From Coniferiporia sulphurascens (taxonomy: Eukaryota > Basidiomycota > Agaricomycetes > Hymenochaetales > Hymenochaetaceae), in assembly GCA_002794785.1 (NCBI GenBank), contig NBBA01000008.1, positions 744,001 to 808,000 on the forward strand: DNA of 64,000 bases. The letters run 5' to 3'. The translations under genes and the position numbers were made by a program. Under the pieces are notes generated by a model. The model did not search any database and was not told where the DNA came from. It worked only from the letters and a program-made list of their open reading frames with translations. Shown here piece by piece: positions 12,024-24,466 of this stretch (position 1 is the first letter of the stretch; the number at the start of each line of letters is the position of its first letter).

Positions 12024-13908
12024 ATGGCAAAGAGGCATCAGCGCCATGTAGCGCCGCCGAGACAAAGTAAGTAGTTGTCGGTGCCGCTGTTGTGGCGTCC
12101 AAGTAGATATCTTACCTGTTCGTCCAACGTCGTTGCCACGACTCCAGCACGCACGCGCACAAGGCAGAACAAGGGTGCAGCGGTCAGTAATTCGTTCCCG
12201 TTTCTGGGAATATCTAGTTATATCCGTGTTTTCTAACATTATGAAACAACTCTTTGTCTATATGAAATTGTTTAGTTGGTCTCAGACCCGATAAAGAACA
12301 CCCAACAGCTTAACGAGCAGCTCAGTGCACTCGGGTTGTACGCCGCGCCTACCCTCGGTGACGGCAACTGCCTCTTCCGCGCATTATCGGACCAATATTA
12401 TGGCTCCCCCTCGCAGCACCTTAAACTCCGTGAAGAGGTTTGTAACTGGATGGAGGCACACAAACAACGCTACGCCCCCTTTGTTGATGATGAGCGTGGC
12501 CTGGATGTGCACCTCATGTGTATGCGTCAGCAAGGTAATACATTAATTTTATCAAATATCTCTAGTCATCCGTATTAATAGTTCTAATGCACATTGTCTG
12601 CATTCGTAGGGACCTATGGTGGCCATTTGGAACTCACGGCATTTGCCCATCTGAAGAGGCGGGATGTCAAAGTCGTCCAGCCTGGTCTCGTCTACGTCAT
12701 TGAGTGGACATCAGGTGCTGACCTGTCACCAACGACCTCCGAGACGCCTGTTAGCGAACAGGTCCCTTCAGCATCTGAAGGTTCGCTTAACGAGCGAGAC
12801 GCGCGGAGGGTGCGCCGTGAGAAGAAGAAAGTCTTAAAAGACAAGACAATAAAGCCAAGACGTCAATCACGAATTGTAGATGATGACCACGATAGCGACG
12901 ACGAGGAAGACGCACCGCTTGGCGCAGTTTATGTGGCGTACGTGTCTGTCTTATTGCGATTTCCCTCCTTCTTCACGGTTATCTTATCGTCGGTTCTTTA
13001 ATTCTAGGTACCATGACTGGGAACACTTTTCCTCCGTACGTAATCTCACCGGCCCCCACAGTGGGCTTCCTTATGTCTCTGAGAAGCCAGCTGGAGTCCA
13101 TTTGGTTCCGGGAAAGGCGAAAGGGAAAGCCTTGGCCACACAATCTTCGCTCAGCTCATCCGAGAGCCCATTAACGGAAGATGACGTTGAAGATGCCGAT
13201 GAGGAGTCTTCCTTACCGATGGAAATTCCGCTCCCTCTCTCACGATCTTCTTCCCCGGCACCTTCGTCTGAGACCTCCGCCTCCGCTTCCTCTTCTCTGT
13301 CCGTGCCCCCTGTGCCAGGTTACAACTGTGCAGCGGGTAGCAGCCGGAATACTATGAAGCTTAATCTACGCGTCAACTGCTCTCCTAAACGCGCTTACAA
13401 TCTATCGGATGAAGCAGCAGAGGACTCGCAGGGCGAGGCAAAGCGTTCGCGCAGTAATCTAGGACTTCGTCATACTGGTAGCCGACGTACTGTCAGCACA
13501 AGAACGAAGCCGAATATGGACGTTGATGCAGACATCGATCCTGACGCAGACACGCCTAGCTTACTCTCATCGGAAGAGTCAAGCTCAGCGTCCTCATCAC
13601 CAGCAACAACGCCACCTCCGTCGATGGTCGTCGTCCCGCCTTCCCCCGTAACTCCCGCCAGACCCCTTACTCGGCGGCAGCGTAAAGTGCTCGGGCTGCC
13701 TAAGCCCCGTTCGGCACTTGGAGCTCCTACTTCTACTCCTGCGAGAGGAAAGAGGGTCGGCCCAGGGAAGATTATTGTCCCCGGTGGGCGATTTGGCAAA
13801 CCTGCGTCAGCGCCAGCAAAGACAAGGGAAGAAGGTCCGAATGCAGAATGGTCAAAGAATGGAACTGGGCGCATGGATGTCCGCGGTTTCAAAGAGCTCA
13901 AGATCTAG
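12024..13908 (+). CDS. OTU-domain deubiquitinase (OTUD3-like)
   Basis: Cysteine protease predicted to remove ubiquitin from substrates. Exons: 12024-12066, 12148-12182, 12276-12534, 12610-12937, 13008-13908; 521 residues. A basic N-terminus (MAKRHQRH) leads into the OTU fold. The catalytic Cys lies in GDGNCLFRAL (about residue 58), YGGHLELTAFA follows, and the catalytic His is in WEHFSSVR (about residue 228), split from the rest by intron 4. An acidic and basic linker with RRVRREKKK interrupts the OTU domain, as in fungal relatives. The last 290 residues are Ser/Pro-rich, low complexity and probably disordered, with possible nuclear-localisation clusters. The first two small exons were placed by splice consensus and phase; the family assignment is strong. 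Confidence 0.9.
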
Positions 13909-14713
13909 CATTCGCACGATAGAGTTCGGAGCCTCTTTGTTACGCTATCACAAGTCGACCGTTTTCCCACTCAGATTTTCTCCCGGGCTGCATTTTTGGA
14001 CCATACCCTTACAATTGCATCGCATCTCATTATTGACGTTATATTCGCATCTTCGCAACTTCCTTCAATCCTAATTCAAACCCTGCATCTTCCGCTTAAC
14101 CACACACGACCACTTTATCGCTCCTACATGTTCATTTTCTGTTCCAGGCCAGAAGCACCACTTTTACTCCTCATAAACCTTCTTGAGCAATCGGCACTAC
14201 ACGCACATGACACAAACACGCACAGAAACGAACTCGATTACACCCATGGATATTTGACACTCACGCCAGCATGTTTACGTTTATCGGACTACTACTCTCG
14301 GTGTACGTCTTTCCTTGTCCAGTGTACACTATTACCTTGACTCCGGCGAAACCTGGCTCTTCCGAGAGAATCGACTATCTATTTCCACCACATTGCACCA
14401 TTTATACTTCCTTTTGCGCGTTCTTGCTTGCCCAACTCCGTCACGGCATTTTACGACCAATTGCAACTCTGTTTTTATGTGTGATAAAATAACTGTACTT
14501 TTACCAGCCCTTTTCCCTCGTTAGACTGAACGATTTGCGCAGAAACGGTGAGCCGGGAGAATGATATGCACACCCCCAGGAATAGAAGGTGACCAAACAG
14601 CAGCAAAGTGAGCCGAAAGAGGATGATGAGCCATCAGGCGTCCGAATATAACGCGCATGGGCGCGTAGACCATCCGCTCAGTCACTGACGCTCATCAGTG
14701 CTAGTCACCCAGC
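13909..14713. other. Intergenic: OTU 3' end and CNOT11 promoter
   Basis: About 0.8 kb between two plus-strand genes. Pyrimidine-rich and AT-rich tracts dominate the first 600 bases. No open frame with family features was found on either strand. Confidence 0.5.
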
Positions 14714-16468
14714 ATGCAGACAGTCACTTACCGCCCACAGCCCATCTCTGCCCCCTCACCCGCAGTAGACCCCATCCGCGTCTCCGTAAAACATCTCCTT
14801 GTCCACACACATGGAATCCCCTGCACGGCTGCTGCCCAGGCCTTCGTACAGCTCGTACAACCCGTAAACAGGTTCGGGGTCGCACTTGACATTCTCCTTC
14901 CCCTTCTCTCGGGGCGCGAGGAGGTACGTTGATTCCCCATCTGGCTGCACGTCCCACATATGCGGGCCCATCAGATGCGGTGGCTGACGCGCACTTCCGG
15001 ATCTCGTCTCTCGTATGTAGACATATCAGCGCATATTGGCCGGGTACATACTGTACTTCCTCTACGCGGCGCATCCGATCGTGATCAACCCCTTCCGCAG
15101 TGCTTTTGTGGAAGTGTTCGCGCGCGAGCGGGAGGGGGCAAGGGTTGAGGCAGATCGCGGTGGCGTCGGCGAGAATGAACAACTCGTGTGGGTACTATGG
15201 AAGATACTCAAAGGAGACGGAAACGATGTTGGTGCTCTCGTTTAAACGCACCTTCGCTCTCTTCCAAATTCCGATTTTTTTTCTCTGCTTCGCAGCTCGG
15301 ACCATACTCGCCCGCGACGCTCGCTCATTCACCGCTTCCACCAAAACTGCGCGCTTCCCAGCTGACCATAGATGATTCCCTTACTTTGGAGGACGAATAC
15401 CTGAACGAATCGTGAGTAATTGCCTGTGTCCGTAGACCGACTCACCAATACGTGTACTAGGCCGTCGATCATGAGGCAGCGACAGCCTTCACCCATTCTT
15501 ACCAATGTAATTTCCCCGGCACGATCGGCGGCACGCACGCCCATAGAGAATATGAATGAAAAGAAGGCCTCTCTTTTACTCCCGGGCGACGACTACAAAT
15601 CAGACCTCGTGGAACGGGGAATGCGCCTTCTTATTGCTGCAAGTCAACGCGTCCTGACGCTGTCAGAGCAAAGAGTAAGCCGCCTACTCTTTATTTGATA
15701 TCCAATCGCGTATATGCGCATTTTTTAATCATTTTATGGCCGTTTCAAATTTAGTAATACTTATTTCTGATTTGCATTACTAGATTGTCGCACTCTCTCT
15801 TCCTCACTTCACGCCGCATTCACTTATTGCCTTGCATTCGCTCCCGCCGCTACTTGCCCTCAATCCGGCCCTCGGACACCCACTCATTGTCTCGCTTCTG
15901 AGTGGAAGCCTTAGCTCCAGCCCTGATGCGTACTTTTCACGGTCCGATGTCCTTGATGTTCTCCGTCAGCTGCCTCCGACATTACCCTCCTTCGACGTAA
16001 TAGGTCGTCTTCTGCACGATACAACATCGATACTGGCTCTGGGAAAAAATGAACAGGCTGGCAACGTCGGCAACGGCGATCGCACCGGCACTAGAAGAAC
16101 GACTATTGCTGACATCACACGAACCGAAGTCCTGGGTGCATTCGTATTTAATGCTATCGGCTGGGTCGAGCATTCGGAGAGACAGGCCATGGATGGACTC
16201 ATCAGCGACGATCGCGCGGCGAAGGGTGTACAAAATGTATTTGATTCAGTTTTTCTATCTTCTCTCCGCTGCAATCGGTAACATCTGCTAAAACGATCCT
16301 TGTCTTCTTTTCTAGCTCTGTCGTTTCTATAACTCGCTCATTAAGCTTAATCTCGTCGACCCAAGCTCAGACATAGACTCTGTTGAAATGGCACATTTTG
16401 CGCTTGAACACGCCCAGTACGAAGACGCGAACGCGCTTTACCGCGTCCTTGTCATGGGCAAGTTCTAG
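14714..16468 (+). CDS. CNOT11: CCR4-NOT complex subunit 11
   Basis: CNOT11-type subunit (DUF2363) of the CCR4-NOT deadenylase; in animals it binds CNOT10 and docks on the N-terminal region of CNOT1. Exons: 14714-14923, 15021-15239, 15296-15411, 15461-15674, 15784-16236, 16316-16468; 454 residues. The N-terminal part has the helical repeat stretch ILLPLLSGREE to RILAGYILYFLYAAHP and NPFRSAF. The conserved C-terminal block reads GAFVFNAIGWVEH, LCRFYNSLIKL and VEMAHFALEHAQYEDANALYR. Intron 2 uses the weak donor GTTTAA, but the phase is consistent on both sides. S. cerevisiae lacks this subunit, so it marks a non-Saccharomyces-type complex. Overlapping minus-strand frames are shadows. Confidence 0.87.
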
Positions 16469-17850
16469 TCGACTTGAAATCTACTGTTAATGCAATACCC
16501 TTGCACTGTGAATCTCTAATGCGGTCAACGCAAGCGAGGCACCCAATGTTCTAGGTTCAGAAGATAATTTCCGGTGTTGCCGGCTGATCCAGTCAGCTTT
16601 GTTCCGCCATTTCCCTCGCTCTTATAGACATATCATATTCACCAGAGGGTGGTGGATTATTCCTATTGTGACACATACGCTGCACGTTGTACGATTTTCC
16701 CGTCCGCAAGCCTGGTCCCAGTCTCTGACAAGCGTCGGGTAATGTTAGAGGGACTGATGGCAGTCGGTGGCGGCGGCTATACAGTTATACATTGGATGGA
16801 AATAACGTTGTACAGTATTTACTGTAAGTTCTGTACTATCCTATAATTTCTTGCTTCGGTCATTTTTTTATTTCTTTTCCATTATCACTCCCCTATCAGT
16901 ATGTACACTCATGCCGCACATGCCCTGGTTTTATGCTCCATCTATCCATGCTCGTCCTGTCTTACTCTTCTCCATCAGTATGAATATGACACATACTTCT
17001 TACCGTCCAGTACCGTGTACTTAGCAAAATGAAATTCATGTATACCCATTTCGCTATTGGCCGAGCATACAGTACATCGGCAAAGCGTGCCCTGAGAGGG
17101 GGACACGGGGTGGCCTCGCCTGCACCTTGCCGTACTCGTGCGAGTGTCTTGCTTGACAGTAAACGTCAGCTCGCTACGGACGGAAGTAACAATACAATAT
17201 TAATGCGCTTCGAGCTTCCGGCATCCGAACTATTCTATTCTAGAGGATCACCTATACCGCAAATAACCGCATCCGCACCGCATTACAATTACACCGCATA
17301 TCAACAAGAATTGTAATTCAGCCCAGTTTGAATTTCGAAAAACCAGCCCCGATCGCGATTCTAACTAAGTAGGGCACGTAATATTGTATCGTAATACATG
17401 CTGTCTGCCAGCAAAAGGCGGAGGTGGGACGGGAGCGAGCGAGCGAGCGGACGGGCGCGGATATCGATCGGGGGGATGTGCCACTGACGAGTTACGCTTG
17501 GCATGACGCTGTAACAAGAGAGGTGGCAGCAACCAGCAGGCAGGAGGTCGAAAGGGCAAGGGTCTCGGGGTAAGGGTAAGAAGAGGAGGAGGCGGGATAG
17601 GGGTCAAGGGAATCTCCGAGCTGTATCATTACATAAATCATAACCAGCAGAACATGGGGCTAGGGAGAACAGAGAGAAGGGACAAACTAAAGAGGAGAAG
17701 ACGTAAAGAAGAAAACATTAGGAGGAGAGAAGAGGAGGGGGAAAATCCGTCTTGAGAGGAGAGCAGAAGCGACAAACGGACCACGGCCTAAGTCGGGCCG
17801 CGGCACACTCCGTACCGGAAACATACAGGTGAGTCGTGACTGCAGAGCGT
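16469..17850. other. Convergent 3' region of CNOT11 and CLA4
   Basis: About 1.4 kb between two convergent genes. Bases 17400-17760 are strongly purine-rich on the plus strand (GAGCGAGC and AGGAGGAG tracts), so the CLA4 3' UTR would be C/U-rich. Short frames such as 17029-17316 show no family motif. Confidence 0.5.
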
Positions 17851-20726
17851 TTAAGAGGCTGGCCGTGTCTTGAAAAGAAGTAATGGCGCCAGGCCTGAAA
17901 GTGCGCATGCCTTCTTCAAGAAATCATGCTGATGAAGGGGATCAAGGGACATCAGCACAGATGTCTCCGCATAAACAGAACACAATAACGCACCTCGAGC
18001 AGTTCATTTGCCGAGGCACGGCTCTTAACATCAACGCACAGACATACGCTTAGGAAGCTCTTCAGCTCGCGGCTGAGCGCATCGGGCTTCTTCAGCGTCG
18101 GCGTGCCATTCGTCGCGATCAGATAGAGCGCCTTAAGCGGCTCCTCATCAAGGTACGGGGGCTCGTTTTCGATCATTTCGATTGCCATGATGCCCAGCGA
18201 CCAGATGTCCACCTTCGCTCCGTACTCCTTCTGCTTGACAACCTCCGGAGCCATCCAGTACGGCGTGCCAACCATCGTCGCCCGCTTGGATTTTTGATCT
18301 GTGAGCTTAGCGCAGAATCCAAAGTCCGCTATTGGACGTCTCAGCAAACAAACAAAAGACACATCATGAGATGCGAGTACTTACTGATTTTGACACGGCC
18401 TTGCGCATCGAGGAGAACATTGTCCGATTTGATGTCACGATGGATAATGTGCTGCTCATGGAGGTGGCCTAAGCCCTTGCAGGTCTGTAAACGTAATTAG
18501 CTTTACATAATCACCAGCCAGCAAGCAAGCGCCTCTTACCTCAAGGCAGATACTAGAAATCTGTTCCTCTTCAAGATTGTTATTCTCGATTATATCTGTC
18601 AGGGCGCCGCCTTCCATGTATTCCATGACGACCCATAGCTCGTTATTTCTAACGAGGTAGCTGTCCAGGAAATTGACAATGTTCGGATGCTGTGACTCCT
18701 TCATGACGAGAATCTCATTGACGATGAGCTCTATGCGCGGCTGGCGCGAAAGGTCCATCTCTTTAATGGCGACCTTTTTGGCAGTTGGGAGCGTTTTTGC
18801 AACGTAGACGTGACCAGACGCACTGTACGGGGAATAGTGCAGAAATGTGCGGCAGATAAGCAATTAAATTACCAGCTCCTACAGTTTCAAGAAAGTTAAA
18901 TGACGTACCCCTGCCCGATCTTCTTGATTTTACTGTAAAGTGCCTTAGGATCTTCCGGATTCACCACACTGCGCAATTTCTCCATGATTTGGCCTTCCGA
19001 CATCGAGCTTATCCGCCGCTCCTTTTCCTTCGGCTTTTCCAATGCAGCGGCAGCGGCTGCGACGCTTCCATTCGCCGAATCTTCCGCGGGAGCGGTAACA
19101 GTCACGGTCGCAGCCTGTTGGGTATGGTCTTTCGGAAGCTTTTTCGTCGTCTGGAGCGGCTTGACGGGTGGCGGGCCGACTGTAGAGCCAGCAGCACCTG
19201 CGACGGGGTTTGTCGCGGGTACGGACGTTGCAGGAGATGACTTGGACGTTGCCATCTGCGGACGCTGCTGGCGGTCATCGCGCTCTGCTCTCTCAGCATC
19301 ACGAGATGGCAAGGAGTCCTTCCTCTGCGGGGAGGGTTGATCGTATTCGAACCCGGGTGGACGCACGTCTACACGCTCCTGCGGGCCCTGCGCCTTTGCA
19401 CGCATACGCAGGTCCTGTGAGGATGGGGTGTGTTCGGGTACCGGCGGCTTCGGCGCGGGCGGAGCAGGACGAGCCGCCGTGAGTAACGGCCTTTGTGGCG
19501 CCGGAGGTGCGGGACGCGTGGCCTGCAGCGCGCCCGGGGACAGGGGAAGTGCTGGACGGGTGGAAGCGCCGGTACCGATCGTGTTGGCATACTGAGCATG
19601 TGCGCCGTTGACGATCTCAGCAGCACGCGCAGCAGCAATCGCGGTTGAGGATTTGCCACCGATGCCGGATGGTGCAGAGTCTTGGCGGACCATCCCTGGA
19701 CGTTCATTCTGGAGGGCCTGCACAGGCCCCGGCTTGGCTGAACCAGCAAGCCCGGTTCCCGCGTTAAAGCGTGGCGCCGAAGGAGACTCAGAGTACGGTG
19801 AAAGTGTAGAGGTGGTGGCGGCAGATGCGCTGCGCGACATACCCGGCGCCATTCCCGTCATTTCTTCCATTTCTTGCTCGCGCTTCTGGTGATCAGTGTA
19901 GAACTCGAGTACATCCAATACGGCCTGCGGGTCTTTGACGTAGTCCTCATGCGTAATCGCAGAGCGGGTCAACAACTTGCTCCATTGTTCTGGCAGGCCC
20001 TGTGGACCGCAAGCGGAATCAATTAGCGAAATATCCCTCTAGTGCAATGGACGTGAGGAATGCACTAGTACTTACCGTGAAGCCCCCAGAGACGGGATCA
20101 AACCCAACATGCACCTTGTGGACGAAGTTAGTAGGCTGGCCGACGCTTTGAAGTGGGCTCCGCGAGTAGATGTCGTCCTGCCATTTGTACACCTCTTCGT
20201 CGTTCTTAAGCGAGAGATACACGCGTCTGTCTGCTGTCTCGACGACCAAACAGTAGAGCTTGAGATCTACGCGTTCAACGTTTGTGATATCCCCGAGTCT
20301 GATTATGCTCTGCGCTTGTGCAGTCTGAATGAACCAGACGCGATGCGATCAGCAGTGTAGACGGGCGACCAGGGAGGGCGAAGTGCGTACCTCGTTCTTG
20401 TGGAACGTGAGTGACTGCTCTTTGAGGATGAGCCACTTGCGAACCCAGAAGAGGCTGGCGAAAGTGTCCTCCTTGATGCTGGCCCAGCCGGTGCGGACAA
20501 CCTCACTTGAGCTGACGGAAGAGTTGGAACGGATAGGCGACGCGCCGATGCCTGAGTAGGATTGGGCATAGGACGAGCCGTTGAACTGGAAAGAGGTCTT
20601 GTAGCCCGCAGACACGAGCGTGCTGCTATTCGAGTACATTGTCTGATCGGTTTCGCGGCGCTGGGGGGCCTGCGGGGCGGGGCGCGAGGGCGTAAGCGAG
20701 GTTGCTGTCACTTGGTGAAACGCCAT
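17851..20726 (-). CDS. CLA4: PAK-family kinase Cla4 (PH, CRIB, kinase)
   Basis: Cdc42/Rac effector kinase of the Cla4 group, acting at the cell cortex in polarity, septation and budding or hyphal growth. Exons, in transcript order: 20726-20391, 20324-20076, 19999-18909, 18822-18540, 18484-18385, 18328-17994, 17928-17851; 823 residues. A PH domain (about residues 62-170; KKNDE and YKWQDDIY near its end) is followed by a CRIB motif at about 175-195 ([23 protein letters not shown]). Presence of the PH domain separates Cla4 from Ste20. A long Pro/Ser/Ala-rich linker follows. The kinase starts near 549 (KIKKIGQG), with [33 protein letters not shown] and [12 protein letters not shown]. All catalytic residues are present. 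It lies about 7.4 kb from the nearest STE3 receptor gene. Confidence 0.95.
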
Positions 20727-21552
20727 GAGATTGAGATAGGATTATAAAGTATCAGGGTCCGATTCGGCTATCGTTGACACAACTATAGGTTCAAAGGGGG
20801 CCCCGGCACGCCCTCCAATCGTCAATGGCCGCGAAGACAATGGGGTGTGGACGTGGTCGCTGCACGTACAAAGTTAGGCTTGGGTGTTCGACGAAGCGTT
20901 ACACTACAGATTGGTGCGGTGCGGCGGCGGCGGCACAAGCACGGCTATATGTCCTTCAACGACAACGGCAGCGGCAGGCAGATTCAGTGCGCATTCGACG
21001 GATGACGAGAAGAGCGTCGGGCGTTGACGACGACGGTGGAAGACGAAGGGTGGAAATTGCTGCAGATCGAGGTTGCAAGTTACAAGCACCGAATCACGGC
21101 CGTTCCCGACGCTCGACCACAGAACCCCTTTTATTCCTACTAGAACAGAAAAACATCTGCCAGCTCGGCACTGCCGACGCAAAGCTTAGCACCCCAAAAT
21201 TCACTTGTATTACTGAAGCCTGTAACCTATACAATGCAAGCGAAATGAACACATTTGCAAAGTCCTTGTATGTACCACAACCGCAACACCGCTCGCCTCT
21301 ACCCCCATCAGGGCACCCAAGACACTCGGTGGCGTCCATTCCAGCGTAAGACCAGAAACCGTCGGGGCACTGCTCGAAGGGGGTGGGTGCACGAGAAAGT
21401 CAGTCAAAAAACGAGCCGAACAGGAATCAACGCCGGCCCTTTCCAAGTTACTAGCACCGCATCGCTACTTGTTCTTCGTCGCCCTGTGGTTGTTGTATCA
21501 ACCGCATCAGATGGTCCACTTGTACAAATATCCGGGAAGAAGAAAACACCGC
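20727..21552. other. CLA4 upstream region
   Basis: About 0.8 kb holding the CLA4 promoter and the 3' end of the uS19m gene, both minus strand. A plus-strand frame at 20825-21349 (174 codons) is Arg- and Ala-rich and without motif; it is probably a chance frame in GC-rich promoter DNA. Confidence 0.45.
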
Positions 21553-21974
21553 TTACTTGTAAGTGAAGCGCTTTTTCGTCGGCGCAAACTCGCCAAGCTT
21601 GTGCCCGACCATGTCCTGCGTCACGGTGACCGGAGTGTATGTTTTCCCATTATGAACCATAAACCGGATTCTTTTAAAGGAGAAATTAGCCCGGGAAGTA
21701 CTGCGACGCACGCCACAAGAGTTACTTACCCGACGAAGTTGGGGAGAATTGTGCAAGCCCGTGCTTGCGTTTGGATAGGCACTCTACTGTCCAACGCGTC
21801 CCGCAAGTTGAGAAAGGACACAAAGTAGGGGCCTAGCGAGGGGTTCAGCACTGTGAGTACGACCAACAAACTATTGGGCAGACCTTTCCAGGCGGACCTC
21901 CCGCCGAGTACAGCGAGCGTCGGACGCATTGCAGCTTGGACCTGGACACTGGCTGAGGGAATAGCAAAAGCCAT
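21553..21974 (-). CDS. RSM19: Mitochondrial small-subunit ribosomal protein uS19m
   Basis: S19-family protein of the mitochondrial 37S subunit, placed in the head near the A site. Exons, in transcript order: 21974-21884, 21832-21730, 21670-21553; 103 residues. Motifs are RSAWKGPYFV, the central [12 protein letters not shown] block, and the C-terminal signature [25 protein letters not shown] followed by APTKKRF. The start is the ATG at 21974; an in-frame frame extension upstream only offers GTG. The short N-terminal extension relative to bacterial S19 fits mitochondrial import. All three exons join in phase. Confidence 0.93.
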
Positions 21975-22352
21975 GGAATGATTACGTGAGATCACGTGCT
22001 CGTGCTTTCACATCCGCTTACTAACTTTATTACCTAAAGCGTATGTCTGCGAAGTTGGTCGGCAAAGCAGGCGGCTTCGTCTTATTACAACTCAGAGTTT
22101 CAGCCGATATTCATCGCGCGTAGTGAAGGGAAACGAACGAAGAAAGTTCGCGTGTCGAAAGTTCAGAAATAAGAGCTAACGGCCGCCGAGGATTTACATG
22201 CTCGCTTGTGGGCCACGTGCCATGAGCGAATACTAGCAGCAGTACTTCCAAGCACCAGTCCTATCCTTGGCCGCACTCTTCCCACCGCCAGCTCCGGCTC
22301 CCGACGCGCACGTTTCTCGTCAACGCCGTCGACAACTCTTACGCCAACAGCC
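21975..22352. promoter_or_regulatory. Bidirectional promoter, RSM19 / PY membrane protein
   Basis: Spacer of 378 bp between divergent starts. It contains an E-box palindrome CACGTG at 22214-22219, 134 bp before the plus-strand ATG, and a short upstream ATG frame (ATG at 22221, stop after four codons) in the presumed leader. The factor that would bind the E-box is not known here. Confidence 0.4.
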
Positions 22353-23531
22353 ATGTACCTGTCCTCGTCGTCCGCCCCTACAGGCCCGACGCAGCCCGAT
22401 GCAGCCATGACGGCTCTCCACGTCTTCGAGCGCGCCCTCGGCGTCGGCGGCCAAACGAGCATCACTACTCAGAACATACTCTTCCTGCCTAGTACGGCTA
22501 CTAGCAGCACAGCCTCGCAGCTAGCGACGGCTACGAGCCAGCAAGGGGACGCTAGCGACGTTCAGCAGCCACCGCCTACCGGGACCTTGACAAAGGTGCG
22601 CTTGATTCGCTACCACAGTGCATCATACGGACGCTTACAATTCCATGCCATAACAGTCGGTCCTCGAATGGGTTTTCGCAATCGCCGCACTCATGGCCAT
22701 TGCTTCTATCACTTCATGGAGGTGCGCACCGCCTTTACACACATATACACAGGCTCTATGCGCCCAATCTCACATCGCCCCGCATGCAGGTACACCCAGA
22801 TGCGTCGCAGGAGGCAGCTCGCGCGGGACGCCGTGCTTTACAGGGAACGCGGCTTACAACATCCCCTATCTTCAAACCGGCAGCGACGGCACTCCGTTCC
22901 ACACAGCAGTGATCGGCCGCCAGTGCCAATGCCGCTCAACATGTCACCTGTACTATTCTACCCGCCAAGCCTAACAAACGGGCGCTACCCTGTCCTTGCT
23001 GAGCCGCTTCCCGCGCTGCCACTGCTTCGTGAACGGCTCGAAGGACGCGGGCGCCGTGGGAGGCGCGCGGCTCAGGGTGCGGAGATCGACGCTCAGGGAC
23101 GCAGAACCGGAGCGCGCGACCCAGACGATGAGGGCAGGGTTGGCGAAAGCGGCAACGACGACAAGGATGAGCTACCTGCATACGATAACGTGGGCAGTCC
23201 GCCTCAGTACGTAGACACGGTCGGGGCCATACAGGTGCCCGACGGAATCCCGAGCGAGGTGTCGAGGCAGGTTACCGGGCAGCCGTTAGTCGTGGGTGAA
23301 GAGACTGGTAACCAACGGCAAAACCAAGTGACCACTAGTAACCCATTCTCACAACATACGAACAATATTGCACACTCTGAGTCCGAATCAGATGCCACAC
23401 GTCATCAGCTCCCGTCCTATCCCGCCAGCCCTCCATCAGCCCCCCCTCTTCCTAATTCAACTGCATCAGCGCCCGAACCCGAACCTTCCGCCATCCAGTC
23501 CTTTTTCTCCGTCAACTTCCATCCGTGCTAA
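22353..23531 (+). CDS. Single-pass membrane protein with PPxY/LPxY tail
   Basis: Unnamed fungal membrane protein. Exons: 22353-22595, 22657-22721, 22790-23531; 349 residues. The first 81 residues are Ser/Thr/Ala-rich and lack a clear signal peptide. Exon 2 encodes a single hydrophobic helix (about 84-102, WVFAIAALMAIASITSW) followed at once by RRYTQMRRRR, which by the positive-inside rule puts the C-terminal tail in the cytosol. The tail is charged and Pro-rich and carries LPAY (about residue 231) and PPQY (about 240). Such motifs bind WW domains of Rsp5/Nedd4-type ubiquitin ligases, so a role as an adaptor or a ligase-sorted membrane protein is an inference. Reading straight through without splicing destroys the membrane helix, which supports both introns. 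Confidence 0.72.
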   Translation: MYLSSSSAPTGPTQPDAAMTALHVFERALGVGGQTSITTQNILFLPSTATSSTASQLATATSQQGDASDVQQPPPTGTLTKVRLIRYHSASYGRLQFHAITVGPRMGFRNRRTHGHCFYHFMEVRTAFTHIYTGSMRPISHRPACRYTQMRRRRQLARDAVLYRERGLQHPLSSNRQRRHSVPHSSDRPPVPMPLNMSPVLFYPPSLTNGRYPVLAEPLPALPLLRERLEGRGRRGRRAAQGAEIDAQGRRTGARDPDDEGRVGESGNDDKDELPAYDNVGSPPQYVDTVGAIQVPDGIPSEVSRQVTGQPLVVGEETGNQRQNQVTTSNPFSQHTNNIAHSESESDATRHQLPSYPASPPSAPPLPNSTASAPEPEPSAIQSFFSVNFHPC

Positions 23532-24466
23532 CCCCCCTCGCGCCTCCTTGTCCCTTATTTTCTCGCTTTCATTTTTGGGTTATTCACCTATGTGGTGCAC
23601 ACATCTCATCTATCTTCCGGGGATGGGTATATCTTGCCGATCTGATTTATCACATATAACCGGTGCATCTGTACTTCTTATTCCCCATTCCTTCCTTCCC
23701 TTCTCACTTTTCACATCTTTTCCCTCTACGTACCAAGCCATCGCCGATCGTTCTCGCAGAAATGTACATCAAGAACCAAGTACTCACCTCTTCATCATGA
23801 CTCATCATACTCCGTTGTCTGTCTGTTGTAATCGTTTCGCTAGTCAAGTAGGTACCCGCGCTGTTCCTTTTCGCGTTCTGTTCACCGATTCGCCCCTCAC
23901 AAAAAAGACGAGTATAAATAGTTTGTTTAAACGTACATTTGTATATAGATACGCACATATATACGTGTCTCTAGGCACGCGGCTTGACTAGTCCTTAAGA
24001 CTGGAAAACGTGCGCGAGCACGAACATTTCAGGTTTGGGGTTATGTATAGCTTCTGGCTTCGCCAGATCTTCCTATATGAATCCCAATATCGACGTCTAC
24101 GTATGACCTGATAACGAGAACGACATGGGAAAACAAGCTTCTAGTTCTGTTATCTCACCCGGGCTGGACCTGACCATTACGCCATGTTCGAATCCAAGTT
24201 CCTGTGTTTGGAGCTGATATCGCGACCCGCATCTAACATCGTCGAAGAGTGCACGAGAAGCAAGGGGGATGTGATGATTGCTTGATGATACTTTCTTCCC
24301 TGAGGGCGCATACAGTATATTTAAGATCACCTTCGAATTACACGAAGGCCTCGGTGGAACACGCGAACCCGATCTACACGACTGATGTCAGGCTTTAGGA
24401 CGCGCGGGCGAGTGATCTCCGTCCCCAACCAGGAATTATCATTAGTCCCCACTTGGTCCTCCCACC
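23532..24466. other. Convergent 3' region
   Basis: About 0.9 kb between the PY membrane protein and DML1, which face each other. The first 400 bases are pyrimidine-rich 3' UTR-like sequence. A tRNA-like stretch near 24120-24200 was considered and rejected. No gene seen. Confidence 0.45.

Noticed and set aside
14724..15182. 152-codon minus-strand frame
   Set aside because: It is antisense to the first exons of CNOT11, which have clear family motifs in phase.
20825..21349. 174-codon plus-strand frame upstream of CLA4
   Set aside because: Arg/Ala-rich, no motif, overlaps competing frames; best explained as GC-rich promoter DNA.
24120..24200. tRNA-like stretch with TTCGAATCC and, on the other strand, TGGCGTAATGG
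   Set aside because: Box-like motifs lie on opposite strands and no seven-base acceptor stem or T-arm pairing can be built around either.
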